64,000 bases of DNA from Micrasema longulum (GCA_022494885.1 JAGVSM010000502.1:48740-112739), one strand, 5' to 3'. Numbered from the stretch's first letter, positions 33,055-44,459 are shown. The notes: generated from the letters alone by a model not told the origin. Program-made: numbers and translations.

Positions 33055-34035
33055 CTCCAAAACTCGTCAGAATAAATTTAATTGTCTTAAAACAAAGTGT
33101 ATAGTTTAATATATTTAATCATGTTATTCCACAAAGTTAATGCGCATTCAATAAATAATAGACGTATTTAAAAAAAAATAAAACGAACAAAACAAAAGAA
33201 TCTGATTTTAAAATATTTTTTTAACCCTAATGACACATTGTGTCAGAAGACGTGATGATTTTTGGAACGTCCACGCGACCGGATACTTTTGGCCCTTGAA
33301 CAAAATTTGTTCAAAGTGATCGCGCCAAGAGATTAAGATCAAAATAAAAAAATAAAAACAATTGAAAATAGCTCCATGGTCGCATTTAGACACAAATATA
33401 ACAAGAATAATTTGATTGTAATTTGTGTCTCACACGGTGAAGCATTCTGGCATTCCACGTTAATATGATTTTAAATGTGTTTTATAATCTATCATTATAA
33501 AATAATGCTTAATTTCTTTCAAAAGGGGTTAAAAAAAACACAATCGAGCACAGAACGCCTACAAACGTTTGCCTAATTGGTAGATTTATGAAATGAGAAC
33601 CCTTTGTATATTCAGTAGAGAATCACTATTATACCATGAATTATTTGTTATATCTCTTAATTCCGGATGTCATCAATTAAGCGCACATAATATTTCTGGT
33701 AATTTTTGGGTTCCACTTCCTAAGGCTTGAGTAAGAATGATTTGGTAATTCGAGGTGCTGAGAAGTAGAATCGAATAGGAAATTGGACACGAAAGGTTCT
33801 GAGAAACAGGTGGAATGAATGATGGATCGAAGAAACAAGATAGAGTGTAAGGCGAAATATAGTAAATTCAACACAAACGTGATACTCAAATAATATTGTT
33901 ACACACGGATGATTCGTGTAACAGAGGGAAGAATAAAAAATGAGAAAGGTATAATATTGATTCCAACGGAGTACGCAAAACATCTTGTAATAGGCTACAA
34001 AAGTCAGTAAAAAAAAGCGGGTCTTATAAATTTAA
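33055..34035. other. Unassigned sequence
   Basis: Overlapping minus-strand frames at 33677-33983 give hydrophobic products without conserved motifs, and I do not call them genes. No repeat match was found. Confidence 0.4.
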
Positions 34036-34039
34036 ATGT

Positions 34040-34975
34040 TTTAATTGAAAATTTATTTATAAACCCTTACGGATTATTACATTCATTTTACAAAAAATAA
34101 TATAAACATTTTTCATTCATACTCTGTTGTTCAAAATAATATTTTTTACATATTTTGAAAAGTTTGTCTGAGTCTTTTGTATAGTTTTGTCTGGTAGTTT
34201 TTGTATAATTTCAGCCCCTGGTTCATTAGTCTTGATTGTCCTTGTCTTGTTTTATAAAGTTGTATATGGTATTTGTCTGATATTCTCGTATTATGTCCAT
34301 GTTGAATACAATTTTTTACAAGTTTTAGTTCTTCGTCTACAATTACATTAGTGGCTAATTTATGGATAAATCTTAATGATTCTAGTTGAAAGAGTTCAGT
34401 TATATTTAATTGCTTAGTTTGTTTAAAAAGTTCTCTAGTTGCAGTTAGATAGGGAAGGTCATGTACTAACTTTAATATTTTATTTTGCTGTCTTTGTAGT
34501 CTGTTTATGTCATTTTGATATCCTGCTCCCCAGAGTAGTTGCGTATACCATATTTTAGTTTTTACATAGGCTTCATACATTAGATTTTTTTCCGTTTTTA
34601 GAACAAAGTTTTTGATTTTTAAAAAAGACTCGATAATGTCGCCACTTTGCTAATTAAGTTGTTGATATGAATTGTCCATGTCAATTGTCTGTCTATTGTT
34701 AGTCCTAAGTATTTAACATGTTCAATTTCTGTAAGTCGTTCATTATTTATGTAAGCATCTACTTTATGACTTTTTTTTCTAGATTCATAATGGATAATAT
34801 TGCATTTTTTTTCATTAAGTGTAAGTAAATTTGTGTTTGTCCATTTAGTCAACATAGTTAGGTCTTTCTTTATGTCATTGTTTGTTAATACGTCTGTTTG
34901 ATTTTTATAGAACAGTCTAATGTCGTCGGCATACGTAATAATTTTTCCCTTTAAATCTTTACAGCTGCATTAGGG
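34040..34975 (-). pseudogene. LINE reverse transcriptase with intact YADD motif
   Basis: On the minus strand, codons from about 34972 read CKDLKGKIITYADDIRLFYK, then TDVLTNNDIKKDLTMLTKW, LLTLNEKKCNIIHYESRKK and HVKYLGLTIDRQLTWTIHIN. After a frameshift near 34600 it continues MYEAYVKTKIWYTQLLWGAG, INRLQRQQNKILKLVHDLPY and GHNTRISDKYHIQLYKTRQG to QTFQNM. YADD is the catalytic palm motif; YLGL.+D..LTW..HI and LQ..QNK.L+......Y are the following conserved blocks. An in-frame TAA lies just upstream, where the element breaks off. The 3' untranslated region reaches about 34040. Confidence 0.9.
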
Positions 34976-35059
34976 TTCCAGTGTACCGTATTTCTTGAAT
35001 AGGGATATATCACTTTTACATTTTGTAAGTAATGAAGGTCAACAAAACACTGTCCCGTA

Positions 35060-35600
35060 AAAAAAAAATTTGTTACTTATTAGTAGCATAAAAAATATTT
35101 TTAAGTTTGTAATTTTGAATTCTTGCAAAAACGGTCCTTCCATTGGCCACGCTCCGAATACGTAATGATTCATGTTTATTTGTTCCTGACCATTCAAATT
35201 TGTTTAGAACATTGTCACGAATCTTGACGTAATAACCATCAAGGCCGTCAACAGGCCGGCTTCTCCTGAAGAGTTTTAAGTGGTTTCCTCTCCAAATGAG
35301 CAAATGCTGAGAAGTACCTGATTGGTCCACATTAGAATATCTTTCCTGATCCCTACATTTTAGCTAAAACAAAGCATATAATAGCAGAAAAATCCTATTT
35401 TTGAAATATAAACTTGTATGTTATAAGCAAGGTAAAAAATAATGCAACTCCCACATAAAAATAAAAAAAACCATCAAGGTCAAAAATGTCGCGTTTTTCT
35501 AGTGACGTATTTAAAAAAACTATTTTTTTAAATTTATATGTGAAAACATTTCTCAACAATATCCATACTAATTTTGAAAATACAATTAATTATTTATGCA
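35060..35600 (-). repeat. Repeat F, longest copy
   Basis: The minus strand runs AAATTAGTATGGATATTGTT, CTAGAAAAACGCGACATTTT, GTTGCATTATTTTTTACCTT and GGACCAATCAGGTACTTCTC. It continues through GGAGAGGAAACCACTTAAAA and CAGGAGAAGCCGGCCTGTTG to GCGTGGCCAATGGAAGG. An 85-residue frame at 35330-35073 (VKIRDNVLNKFEWSGTNKHE, then VANGRTVFARIQNYKLKNIF) is the best coding candidate inside it, but it is broken in the copies at 9760 and 52850. Its origin is unknown. Confidence 0.7.
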
Positions 35601-36090
35601 ATATACCGGGTCCTTTTGTGAATCTAAACCATGCAGGAACACACTCACTTATTAAAAAAAAAAAAAAATCGTTCAGGCCGTTTAGGAGTTCAGTGACATA
35701 CACACGAATAGAAGAATAGTATATATAGATAAAGATACACACGTTATTCCCTTACCTTCATATTGTGTTGCCATCAACAATTTAAAATATGTAAAGAGAC
35801 AGAAAATCACGATCGTATGCAAACATCTGTTTGAGAAAGAGGTAATTTTATAATTTTCACACTAAGTGACATTTGACATTGAGTTTTACATTTCAATCTT
35901 TTCGTTTCATTATTGTGTGATTTGTTGTTACCCAAAAATAATTTTAAAAAAAAGTGCAATATCACCAGCCACCTACCGGGTCCAATTGTGAATCTAAACC
36001 ACCCATTCAAACACACACATTTTTTTATTCAAAAATCGGTCTAGCTGTTTAGGAGGAGTTTAGTGACATTATATATAAAGACAAAGCCTA
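35600..36090 (+). repeat. Two tail G copies in tandem
   Basis: 35605-35735 (GGGTCCTTTTGTGAATCTAA, AGGCCGTTTAGGAGTTCAGT, ATATAGATAAAGAT) and 35970-36090 (GGGTCCAATTGTGAATCTAA, CTGTTTAGGAGGAGTTTAGT, ATATATAAAGAC) both start with the same GTGAATCTAAACCA block. About 240 bp of unassigned sequence separates them. Confidence 0.75.
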
Positions 36091-36635
36091 ATGGGCGTAA
36101 AAAATATTTTAAAAATATATATTTTATTGAAAATATTTACGCAAGTTGTCCAGAGAAATTATCAATACAAGTATAATATTGTGGTCTTACTTGTTAGTTA
36201 TAAGAACGATATCAAAACCACAAATCTAAATAATATCCCACACACTGTGCAGGATAAGTAAATATTATAACATTTAAAGAAATAATGATAAGGAATCGAC
36301 AAACAAAGCTTATTAAAATTACAATTAAAAAAAACATAAATTTGGTCGCCGTGACATTATTTTCACCTCTGGAATTTGATTTTTCATTCTATGGCGTCTT
36401 CACACCACAACAAAAATCCACCGGTCCGATAAAATAACATGGATTGACTTTTGTCGTATAACAATGATTTTTGTAAATTATTTACTTTATTAATTAGCAG
36501 GTAAACTTACGAACCAGTACACCATGAGACCGACTATTCTCCACTTGATTTGCTTTAGCAAATTTTTACCCGCGAGTAGAAACTAAGTGAGGACTACAGA
36601 AACGAGAAGAGACATAACACGACTAGACCTTATAT
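36090..36635. other. Unassigned sequence
   Basis: No gene or recognised repeat was found. Confidence 0.4.
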
Positions 36636-36639
36636 AATA

Positions 36640-36765
36640 TTATATCTTTATATATATAATTCTTCTGTACGTGTGATGTCACTGAACTCCTCCTAAACGG
36701 CTTAACCGATTTACGTGCGGTTTCCACCGAAATGTAGATCTTTGCCGTGAGCATATTTATAGCTC
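36640..36765 (-). repeat. Tail G copy, reverse
   Basis: ATCTTTATATATATAATTCT, ACTGAACTCCTCCTAAACGG and ACCGATTTACGTGCGGTTTC are the reverse complement of the tail at 24500-24610. Confidence 0.78.
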
Positions 36766-36769
36766 TCAA

Positions 36770-37635
36770 AATCTGCATTTTTTAAGTAGCAAAAAGTTAA
36801 GTGAAAAAGATTTTTTATCGTCACCAGGACTGCACTGCATTCCCCGAGAATGCTATATACAAAAAAAAAGTATTTTTTTGTGTATAAAAAACACTCTTAA
36901 CTCAAAAACTTGGATCTATCAATAGCAAAGCATTGCCGGGTTTAGCTCGTTATTAATAAAACATAAAATACTCATTTGGGACGATAGAAAATATTTTTTG
37001 TGACAATACATAATATCAGTTAATACAGTCCAAAATATTATGGAAACTTAATATTAGAAATATAAAACACGGTATTATACACTATTTATAGAATTTATAT
37101 TGATAACTATCACTATCAAAAAGACTCGAGTGATCTTTTCTAATAGCTACGCTTTTAGATTTACTATTTGAAATATCGTTTTGTCACCGGGATTTTTTAA
37201 AAATATTTTTTTATTCTAGTTTATTGGTGTGTCATAATATTTATAAATGCATTAATTTTAGTAGAGAAGACTCCTGTCTTGACGCGGAAAGAAGTCGGGA
37301 CACGAAAATTAATAATTGCGCCATAATAAAATTGTGTAGTGTGTGCATAAAATAATTTTAAAAAATATACATTGTGACCAAAAGCTTTATATTGACCTAG
37401 TTCACTATGACACTTTGCCATGAGCCAATGAGCAGGTATTCGGCTTATCCTAAACATTTTCACCTAGTGGTACGATTGCGTCACCGCGCGTTGAAAAAAT
37501 GAGCACAAACATCGCGAACGGCACACGGTGCGACCGAGATTCTCGACATTGGCCTGCTTAGTAGAAAAATACATTTTAGCACCACTGTGCTTCACGTAAA
37601 TGGAGCTTCTTCTCATTCATTTTTTGTCTATGCCT
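36770..37635. other. Unassigned sequence
   Basis: No gene or recognised repeat was found. Confidence 0.4.
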
Positions 37636-37639
37636 TTTT

Positions 37640-38239
37640 GATAGCGGTAAGGGCAGGTATGAAGGTCATAAAAACGTTAATAAGATATTGTTATAAATTT
37701 AATATTACAACCAGAATTATCCTCTTTAAAATTAAAATAATACCAAGCTATAAAAAAAGGTTTCCACTAAAATATTTCAATAAATATATATTTTTTAAAG
37801 TGTTACCAAAGCCATAATTTTACGTAGAAATAAAGGAAAATGTCACAAAAATGTATGTGATTTAAAATGCTTGTATTTCTTTTCAAAAACAAAAAATTAA
37901 GATTTTGCTGCGGCCATTTTCATGTTAAATTTATTATCTTCAAATCATTGCACAAAATTTTATTTCAATACTTAGTCTTTATTGAGATCCCAGATACCTA
38001 AGTTTAGTCTAAATTTGAAATGGCGTAATCTGCCGGTTTAAAAGTAATTATATTTTAGTTACATAAAACTTTTAAGTATATTTTTTCATAGAAATACCTT
38101 TAAAAATTATTGTTTTTACCTAATTTGTGTTTTTTTATTTTTTTATTATTGCGCGATTAAAAAAAAACATTATTTTTTAAATAGCAAAATCGTATGATTT
38201 CCTAAATTTGCGCGCGTTTTACCAGACTACAGCCTAAAG
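37640..38239 (+). repeat. Repeat J, plus copy
   Basis: About 600 bp that matches 45355-45950 in reverse. Shared blocks include GTTACCAAAGCCATAATTTT, TTGAGATCCCAGATACCTAA, ATGGCGTAATCTGCCGGTTT and CGTATGATTTCCTAAATTTG. No frame is conserved. It could be a non-autonomous DNA element or LINE untranslated sequence. Confidence 0.85.
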
Positions 38240-38392
38240 GTCGCAATAATGTTACTATTACTACTACTACCATCACGCCATTTCCCCGTAGGGGTAGGTA
38301 GAGAGAATGGACCGCCACACACGTCTATCCTGGCATACATTCCTAGCTTCTTCCACATTCATACATCTTGTCATATTGTCGCAATAATGTTA
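38240..38392 (-). mobile_element. RTE-like LINE tail with 15-bp target duplication
   Basis: The 123-bp insert (38255-38377) matches the extreme 3' end of the RTE-like LINE at 32560-33050 and begins, in plus orientation, with a TACTACTAC run that is the reverse of its GTA tail. Identical GTCGCAATAATGTTA sequences at 38240-38254 and 38378-38392 are the target-site duplication. It is a severely 5'-truncated insertion at the end of repeat J. Confidence 0.92.
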
Positions 38393-38394
38393 TA

Positions 38395-39485
38395 AATGAA
38401 AATCATTATGTGCGACTACACATGTTCATATTTATTTTACGTTTAATCAGCAGTGTGGCCAGATATGAAGCAAAGTGTAAATTCATGCAAAAAATTAAAA
38501 TCCTAAAATTTCAGAATGAAAAAAAGATTCAGAATATCAGCACAGGAACAATTGAATATTAAGGGTTGTTTTAACAGATATTGTAAATTTAATGTTAGTT
38601 TATATACTGCCATGTAGAGTGGACTCGAATGTTCAATAATTCTATGTTAATGTGTTAGTGCCTGAGTTGGTAAACTAAGCATACACATACATATCGTTTG
38701 TGTTAGTAGGCACACTAGAATATTTTATTTATGAAAACGTTCGGTCACTTACACGTAAGCATAGTTCCATTTAACATTTTAACGCACAATACGAGCGTAA
38801 TCTAACTCAAGAAATACAGTTGTAGAGATGGCATTTCGCTCTGTTACAAAGAACAAAAGAGTTGCAAATTTTTGGTTTAGCGACAGACGTGTAACGGACG
38901 GTTTCATCGCTGCGCTTGCGATTCTCGACCTGAAGAACTACGGCCCATTGTTTTACTGTAAACTATAGTCAACTTCGTGTTTGATAATCCCAGAATGATT
39001 TTTGTCCGTACGGGTGGCTCTACAGCGGTAGCGGGTTATTACCCTGAGGACGAATTTGTTTTCGTACGTATACATGTTTCGACCATATGAAATTTAGACG
39101 AGAAAAAAAGAGAAATCAGAAGAAAGGGTGATATGAAAATTTCGTTTCAAAGTCTTGAAGAAGAGCGTGATCGGTCCACTTTTACCTGTGCTCCGCCGCT
39201 GAGAACATCAATAAGTTACTAGGTACTTAATCAATATTCAGATTTGAAGGTCGAGGGAACTATGACGTCACAGTGAACGTAGCAATAATTATAATCACGG
39301 CATTTTATCGCTATGCAGCATGACATTATGTGCGCATAGTGCCGCCAATTTATCTATGGAACGGGCAAAAACTGAACTAACAATGACTTTTTGAATATAT
39401 TTTCTGTCAAACACAACATGAATTATAATGAACTCTCTTACATAAATATAAATTAATAAATAATAAAATTGATTCCCCTAATCTA
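38395..39485. other. Unassigned sequence
   Basis: No gene was recognised. 38880-38920 (CGGACGGTTTCATCGCTGCG, CTTGCGATTCTCGACC) weakly resembles the reverse of the decayed hammerhead-like family at 41650, without enough support to annotate it. Confidence 0.35.
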
Positions 39486-39489
39486 CTTG

Positions 39490-39785
39490 AAAGGCTTCCA
39501 TTCCGTATGCCATCTAGGCCGACAAGACAAAATCTTCTGTTTTACACAGACAACACGTCAAAAAACCATTTGAAACGATCTAAAATACCTAGAATATGCG
39601 ACCAATATAACAATATATTTACCGAGGCTGATATTTTTTATGGCAATGTATGTAAATTTAAGTCAAAAATCGTAGAAATATTGAGAGAAGCAGATATTTA
39701 ATTAATTCTATCTTTACATTTGTTATATTTAACATAACTTGAAATTGTTGTATTGAGTGTAAACAACTTTTCTGGTGTGTGCATA
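39490..39785 (+). pseudogene. LINE C-terminus
   Basis: The plus strand reads MPSRPTRQNLLFYTDNTSKN, then HLKRSKIPRICDQYNNIFTE and ADIFYGNVCKFKSKIVEIL to a stop. LPSR..R.N.LF...........SP+.R+C..YN....+.DIF.....KF+..+ is a standard non-LTR reverse transcriptase C-terminus. Truncated upstream. Confidence 0.72.
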
Positions 39786-39824
39786 AGTGTCCTACACTAA
39801 TATACAAAGAAATTGACATTATTT

Positions 39825-39930
39825 CTGCGCAGCGCAAAGATCTACATTTCACTGAAAACCACACGTAAATTGGTTTAGCCGTTTAGAAGTTCAGTGACAT
39901 CACACGTACAGAAATTATATGCATAAAGAT
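39825..39930 (+). repeat. Tail G copy
   Basis: GCAGCGCAAAGATCTACATT, CACACGTAAATTGGTTTAGC, CGTTTAGAAGTTCAGTGACA and ATATGCATAAAGAT. It follows directly on the LINE remnant at 39490-39785. Confidence 0.75.
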
Positions 39931-39934
39931 AATG

Positions 39935-41075
39935 CAGGAACAGTGGAAATGTTGTAGGAGCTTGAAGCTAAAGAGGCAACCCACTGCTTTCATTGGTAAA
40001 ATTGGTCGCGGGGAGTCTGAGAGGTTGTTGATATTGTCATGTTCTTGTTTAAATAGTTATATTTTTGATGATTGATTTTTAAAGTTCTTAATGATTTTTG
40101 TAATGTAGTTACATTTTATATTTTTTATTGTTTTACAAATATATATATATACACGGTGATCTGGTGGTCAGGCTTGTCTCAGGTCTCAAGAGGTTATGCG
40201 AATGTTACTTATCTGCAAAAAGTCAGCGTTACCGAAAATAAAAAAAAATAAAGATAAGGTTGCAAAATCGTTTTAAAATACTGCTAACACACTACTGTCA
40301 GGCCCTTCTCAATTCCACAGATAAGTTTGCTCAACTATACTTTTGTGTGAGTGTGTGCGTATCGAGTACCGACACTGATAATTTACATACATTTACAATG
40401 TAAATTTTACATGCACACATAGGCACACGTTTACACATACGTAAAATTCTTAGTTATACGAGTACATGAAAAATAAAATAATAGATGCGTGTTGTATCAA
40501 TGCATTGCTCTAAGCATTAATAGTTGCGACTATGATAATAAATGAGTTTTTTTAGAAAAGTTTTATTAAAGATGTCTGAGGCGATCATTTCCTAACCTCA
40601 AGTTACCTAAGGTTAACCTAAGATAACCTGAGGTGACTCGAAGAAGGTTTTTCACACAGTATGTTTAAGGTTAATAATACATCGCTCGCATCAGCTCCCG
40701 TGGGGGTGTCTTGTTTGTTTTCAATACTCGGATGTTTTTGAATAGTTTTTTTTCTCATACTAAAAATAACACATTAATAATGTGCTTTTAAATGGTAGTG
40801 TTATCAGTCCAATAACCAGAGAGATAACGAAATATAGTTATATTTATTGTTTGTTCACGAATAATAATTTTATTTTGATAACTTTAGGAGGTAAGCAATA
40901 AGTACGTTAAATTTGAAAACAACAGATTTGTTTCGTGCGGTTTACAAGCGATATTACAGTATATTAGTTTGCGAATTTCTAGAAGGTCAATCGATATATT
41001 ATTTTTAAATCTGAGTTCATTGCACCGAAATCACCACGGGAAAATATAGTTTAGTTTTCAGGGGAAACGCGTTCA
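39935..41075. other. Unassigned region with a short CCTAAGG-type array
   Basis: 40591-40635 holds four approximate repeats of a 10-11 bp unit (CCTCAAGTTA, CCTAAGGTTAA, CCTAAGATAA, CCTGAGGTGA). The rest has no gene and no recognised repeat. Confidence 0.5.
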
Positions 41076-41081
41076 AAGGCA

Positions 41082-41123
41082 TCATCATCATCATCCAAAC
41101 CCGATGGTGCATAGGGCACTGCA
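41082..41123 (-). repeat. SINE B 3' tip
   Basis: ATCATCATCATCATCC, then GATGGTGCATAGGGCACTGC, is the last 40 bp of SINE B in reverse. Confidence 0.75.
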
Positions 41124-41644
41124 TTTTTTTTTTTTGCCGAAACTTCGGCTCAGCCGAAACCTGCGGTCGGGATGAGTCGGATTACACAATGAGAGATATT
41201 ATATTGTTGTCCATTCAAATAATTATTTATTGCATTGCCATTGTCTAACGTAAAAAAACACGACTAATTTTGTGATTTGTTGACGAATGTTGTTTTAAGA
41301 TCTTCCATATTTATATTTTTTGTTTTTCTTTTATATTTAATAGTTCGTTAAAAAACTGTTACATATAAGTTACTTTTTTATTATATACGAGTGTAAGCCA
41401 ATTACAACCGTTTTTTTCTTATTTTTATTGATTAATATAACTGCATAAATAATACATGTTTTTTTTTTACTACACTATCAACTTTTTATAATTTTTTTAA
41501 TGTTAAAGCTGTTACTTTCCAAATAAGAGACTAGCTCTTGTGCTCGGAGAGTGACTTACACGATTTTATTTATTTAGTTACATGAAGAAACATATCGCAC
41601 CTTTAAAGACAAACTGTTTATTTGGCAAAAACAAAAATTTAGAA

Positions 41645-41705
41645 TATCCAGTGACCGGTTTCACCGCATTCGCGACATCTTCGAGACTGGTATCTTTATT
41701 ATGAA
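41645..41705 (-). ncRNA. Decayed hammerhead-like motif (GTCGCG...GAAACCGGTC type)
   Basis: In reverse: GATGTCGCGAATGCGGTGAA, then ACCGGTCACTGG. GTCGC/GCG(G) can form stem II, GAAA is kept and ACCGGT is palindromic, but the CTGANGA core is altered. Close relatives are at 60125-60185 and, in plus orientation, 61232-61290. Here the altered core probably abolishes activity. Confidence 0.4.
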
Positions 41706-41889
41706 ATTAAATGTATTTATACAAAACAGATGTAAGAATAGAGAATTCAGAATTTTATGACAGTAAATCAAATTATATTAAATTTGTTAATGGGCATTAA
41801 AATTAAAACAAAAACGCCTCCGTTGTTTGGGTGCGTTTCCTTTATTTATTGTGGGAGTAGAATATAAATTGTTGTAATTTGTTAATCTT

Positions 41890-42440
41890 AATGACCCCCG
41901 AGGGGGCGAAATCCAGTCTTTTGTCTACGAACATTTGGACAAACTCAAATATTGTAATGAAACCAACTGGTCCAAGAAGAAGTTTAAAAATTGAAAAATT
42001 GTTTTCAGGCGTTGCCTAGTATGTGAAATAATTCAGTCTGATGAATCTCTTCACAACAATAAAGGTTTCAGCTCTTCAACTTCACTTAAATCAACAAATC
42101 GGCGGCCTCCGTGGTGCAGTGGTCAAGACGCTTGACTCACGCACGGAAGGTTCCGGGTTCGATTCCCGGTGAGAACACAAAAATTGAAATGTGATTTTTC
42201 TCAAGCCTGGGCGTTCTGTGATGTAATTCACCACTGTAATTGGGCTTCCTGGCCTGCTGTGGTGCAAAAAAAAACGGAAGAACTGAAGAAATATGGATGT
42301 TCAAACATGGTGAATGTTACACAGTGTGTAAAGTGGCCACTTAAACCAGCCAATGGCAGGTCATAAGCCCTGTAAATGCCTAGACTTCCATATTCCCTTA
42401 TTTAAGGTATTCTCCATCCCTGTTGTAATTTGTTAATTTA
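41890..42440 (+). repeat. Repeat E copy interrupted by SINE A
   Basis: The left part (41890-42100) has GAGGGGGCGAAATCCAGTC, TTTTCAGGCGTTGCCTAGTA and ATCAACAAA. The right part (42275-42440) resumes with CGGAAGAACTGAAGAAATAT, GTGAATGTTACACAGTGTGT and CCTAGACTTCCATATTCCC. In uninterrupted copies ATCAACAAACGGAAGA is continuous, so the SINE inserted at this point. Confidence 0.88.
42103..42274 (+). repeat. SINE A nested in repeat E
   Basis: Full head and body: GGCCTCCGTGGTGCAGTGGT, B box GGGTTCGATTCCC, CTCAAGCCTGGGCG and TGGCCTGCTGTGGTGCAAAA. The A-rich tail is short. Confidence 0.92.
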
Positions 42441-42595
42441 TGAATAAGTTTGCGTTTGGACTTTTAGCTTAAAATTTTATCAGTAAAGTTCTCATTATAT
42501 CCATTATTATTAGCAATTTGTTAATTAAAAAAGCGATTCGTAATAAAATAAAGAAAAAAATAACAAAATAAACTATATATATCCTTTGATGATGT

Positions 42596-42720
42596 AATAA
42601 CTTATATTTACATATAAGTTATTGATTTCAAAAAAATGCTTGGTACACTTCCACTTATTTATTTGACCAATTAGCGGTTTCACCTTCTAATGGGCATCTT
42701 TAGACTTGTGAATATTATAA
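42596..42720. repeat. Perfect hairpin plus decayed hammerhead-like motif
   Basis: AATAACTTATAT (42596-42607) is the exact reverse complement of 42612-42623 with a 4-nt loop. About 50 bp on, the minus strand reads CTAAAGATGCCCATTAGAAG then GTGAAACCG, resembling CTGAAGA-stem II-GAAA with a mutated core. The pairing of such a motif with a nearby perfect hairpin repeats the arrangement at 3075-3181. Confidence 0.45.
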
Positions 42721-43149
42721 AGTGTAAGGATTTATATATAAAACTAAATATTATCTTAAGTGTAGGTACATTTCAACGTATTTTTAGGTTCGGTTTCGGC
42801 TGATAATCTTGTTTCGGCTGGTCGGTTTTAGTCGGTCACTAGCAACAAAGTCATCATACAATTATAAGTTATTATTTTAACCCTGGAACGAGAATAAAAC
42901 AAAACTAGAGGAGGCGTTTACGAAAAAAACATGCGAATAAAGAATAAGACTTAATAACCCGCCTCTGGTACGCGGCCAACAATTTTCACAGTGAACGTTC
43001 ATTATTGGGTTTTACAGGCGAACAGTAATTTCCCGCTAAAATATTTACGGTTCACGGTCAATGCCCCGGGAAAAAAAACTATCACGCATAAAAAGGACGC
43101 ACCACCGTAATGTGTAACATCAACGCGCTCTGTAGCTGCAAGAGTTCCA

Positions 43150-43305
43150 ATTTATACTGGTCATGCCGATTGGAAGAGCAGTCAGGCAGCTGAACATTAT
43201 CACTTTCGACATCTTTCACATCAGTGAAACTATGTTTAAGGGGCAAATACTCTTGCTATTGGTCCTATTGGGGAGTATTTAAATGCTCTTCTTGAAGCTC
43301 GGCAA
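43150..43305 (+). repeat. Repeat H copy 1
   Basis: TCATGCCGATTGGAAGAGCA, CGACATCTTTCACATCAGTG, GGGGCAAATACTCTTGCTAT and GGGAGTATT match 63875-63995 in the same orientation. The origin is unknown. Confidence 0.7.
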
Positions 43306-43314
43306 TGAATAACT

Positions 43315-43640
43315 TCAGCCCTACGGCAAATTGGATACAAAAAATGTTTTCTTACGCGGGGTAAAAATTAGAGCATTAAATTGTACTGCAAAGTTTCTTG
43401 AAAATATTCAGAAAAAATAATCAAAAATATTTTGATAAAAACGCACTACTTTGAATGACGTCACTGGTTCATGTGAATCAACCTATGATCAGAGAGCTAT
43501 GGAAGATTTCCGGTCTGCTTGTCGCTTCTAGACCAATGGGAAGATCTGAATGAGAATAAGCGGAAATGAACCTCTGACGTTACACGCGGAGTTATTTCAG
43601 AAATACAACATTTAAAAAAATCGTAGCGCTGATAAAACGA
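43315..43640 (-). repeat. D repeat, minus copy
   Basis: Reverse complement of 31795-32115. TCAGCCCTACGGCAAATTGG lies at the left, GGTAAAAATTAGAGCATTA follows, then AATGACGTCACTGG, CCTCTGACGTTACACGCGG and TCGTAGCGCTGATAA at the right. The coordinates cover the complete unit, which helps define its ends. Confidence 0.82.
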
Positions 43641-43834
43641 TATATAAATTGAAAAAAAAAATAATTGACTTAGTTTCACAGTCTATTAAGAAATTTAAAA
43701 ATTTAAAAAAACCACTGAACTTCCTCATTGCAATGGGAATCTTCCCCTTCAGGGAGGGTTACCTTTCTTTTTTTTCCTTCAATCCGTCAAAATCTCTTTG
43801 GGTTATCTCCGATCACTGGACTACGCAGTTTTTT

Positions 43835-44440
43835 TTATTTATTTATTGGGGATATCAACAGTAATACATGTAACACACAAAAATATAACAAATACAATAT
43901 ACAGAGAATAAAACCAATGAAAAATATCCACAGAAATACATTAAATACACGTACAATACATACTAGTGTGTTTGTGTGAGTGTAAGTGAGTGAGAGGGTG
44001 GGTGAGTGGGTGTTATATTGGAATGAGGGTGAGCATGTGTGAAAATATTATTGCACAAGTGTCGAAAATATAAATATATATAAAATATTGAGAATTAGAG
44101 ATAAAATAAAATAAGACTTTATTATTGAAACTAAGTATAAGACAAAAAAGTATAATTTAAGACGCGCGTTTTAAATGTTATTTTTTTACAATCAAATGGA
44201 TCAATAAAGGGAAAGTTCAAATTATATTCACGAGCAAAACGTATAAGTGGAGAGTTTTGGGCAAAGTTCGTACGAACTGCTGGCACATGAAATAGAGAGC
44301 TCGACGAGTGACGGGTGCGGTAGCCGGGGACATTTATTGATAACTTCGACATGAGAGCCAGACTATCAAGGCGTCCACTAAGTATGTCATGAAGCACCCC
44401 CATGTCCAACAGCAGACGGCGATCTTCTAAAGTAAGCAAG
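43835..44440 (-). pseudogene. LINE C-terminus with 3' tail
   Basis: The 102-residue minus frame (44439-44131) reads MLTLEDRRLLLDMGVLHDIL, SGRLDSLALMSKLSINVPGY, RTRHSSSSLFHVPAVRTNFA and QNSPLIRFAREYNLNFPFID. L..RR...D+..L+.+L.G..D...L...+..+VP...TR....F.....+TN...NSP+.R......N is the jockey-like C-terminus. The 3' untranslated region contains a GTGAG-rich purine run (43964-44013, plus strand) and ends at an AATAAATAAAT-type tail. It is 5'-truncated at 44440. Confidence 0.85.
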
Positions 44441-44459
44441 TGGTGCTTTTTTCAGGAAG

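Larger units (their letters stand above)
41130..42850. mobile_element. Possible composite element bounded by GCCGAAAC repeats
   Basis: The left boundary GCCGAAACTTCGGCTCAGCC (about 41138) and the right boundary, whose reverse reads CAGCCGAAAC twice (about 42785-42830), are inverted with respect to each other. Between them are repeat E, a SINE A and hammerhead-like debris. The inverted repeats are short and degenerate and no target duplication was identified, so this is only a proposal. Confidence 0.3.

Noticed and set aside
33677..33983. Odorant-receptor-like membrane protein
   Set aside because: The hydrophobic stretches come from two overlapping minus frames with no family motif and no splice sites that join them.
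34146..34855. Two adjacent host genes
   Set aside because: They are the frameshifted halves of one LINE reverse transcriptase that includes YADD upstream of the first Met.
42785..42840. Definite terminal repeat of a large DNA transposon with 41138
   Set aside because: The inverted GCCGAAAC blocks are short, internally repetitive and lack a target duplication, so they are kept only as a low-confidence proposal.
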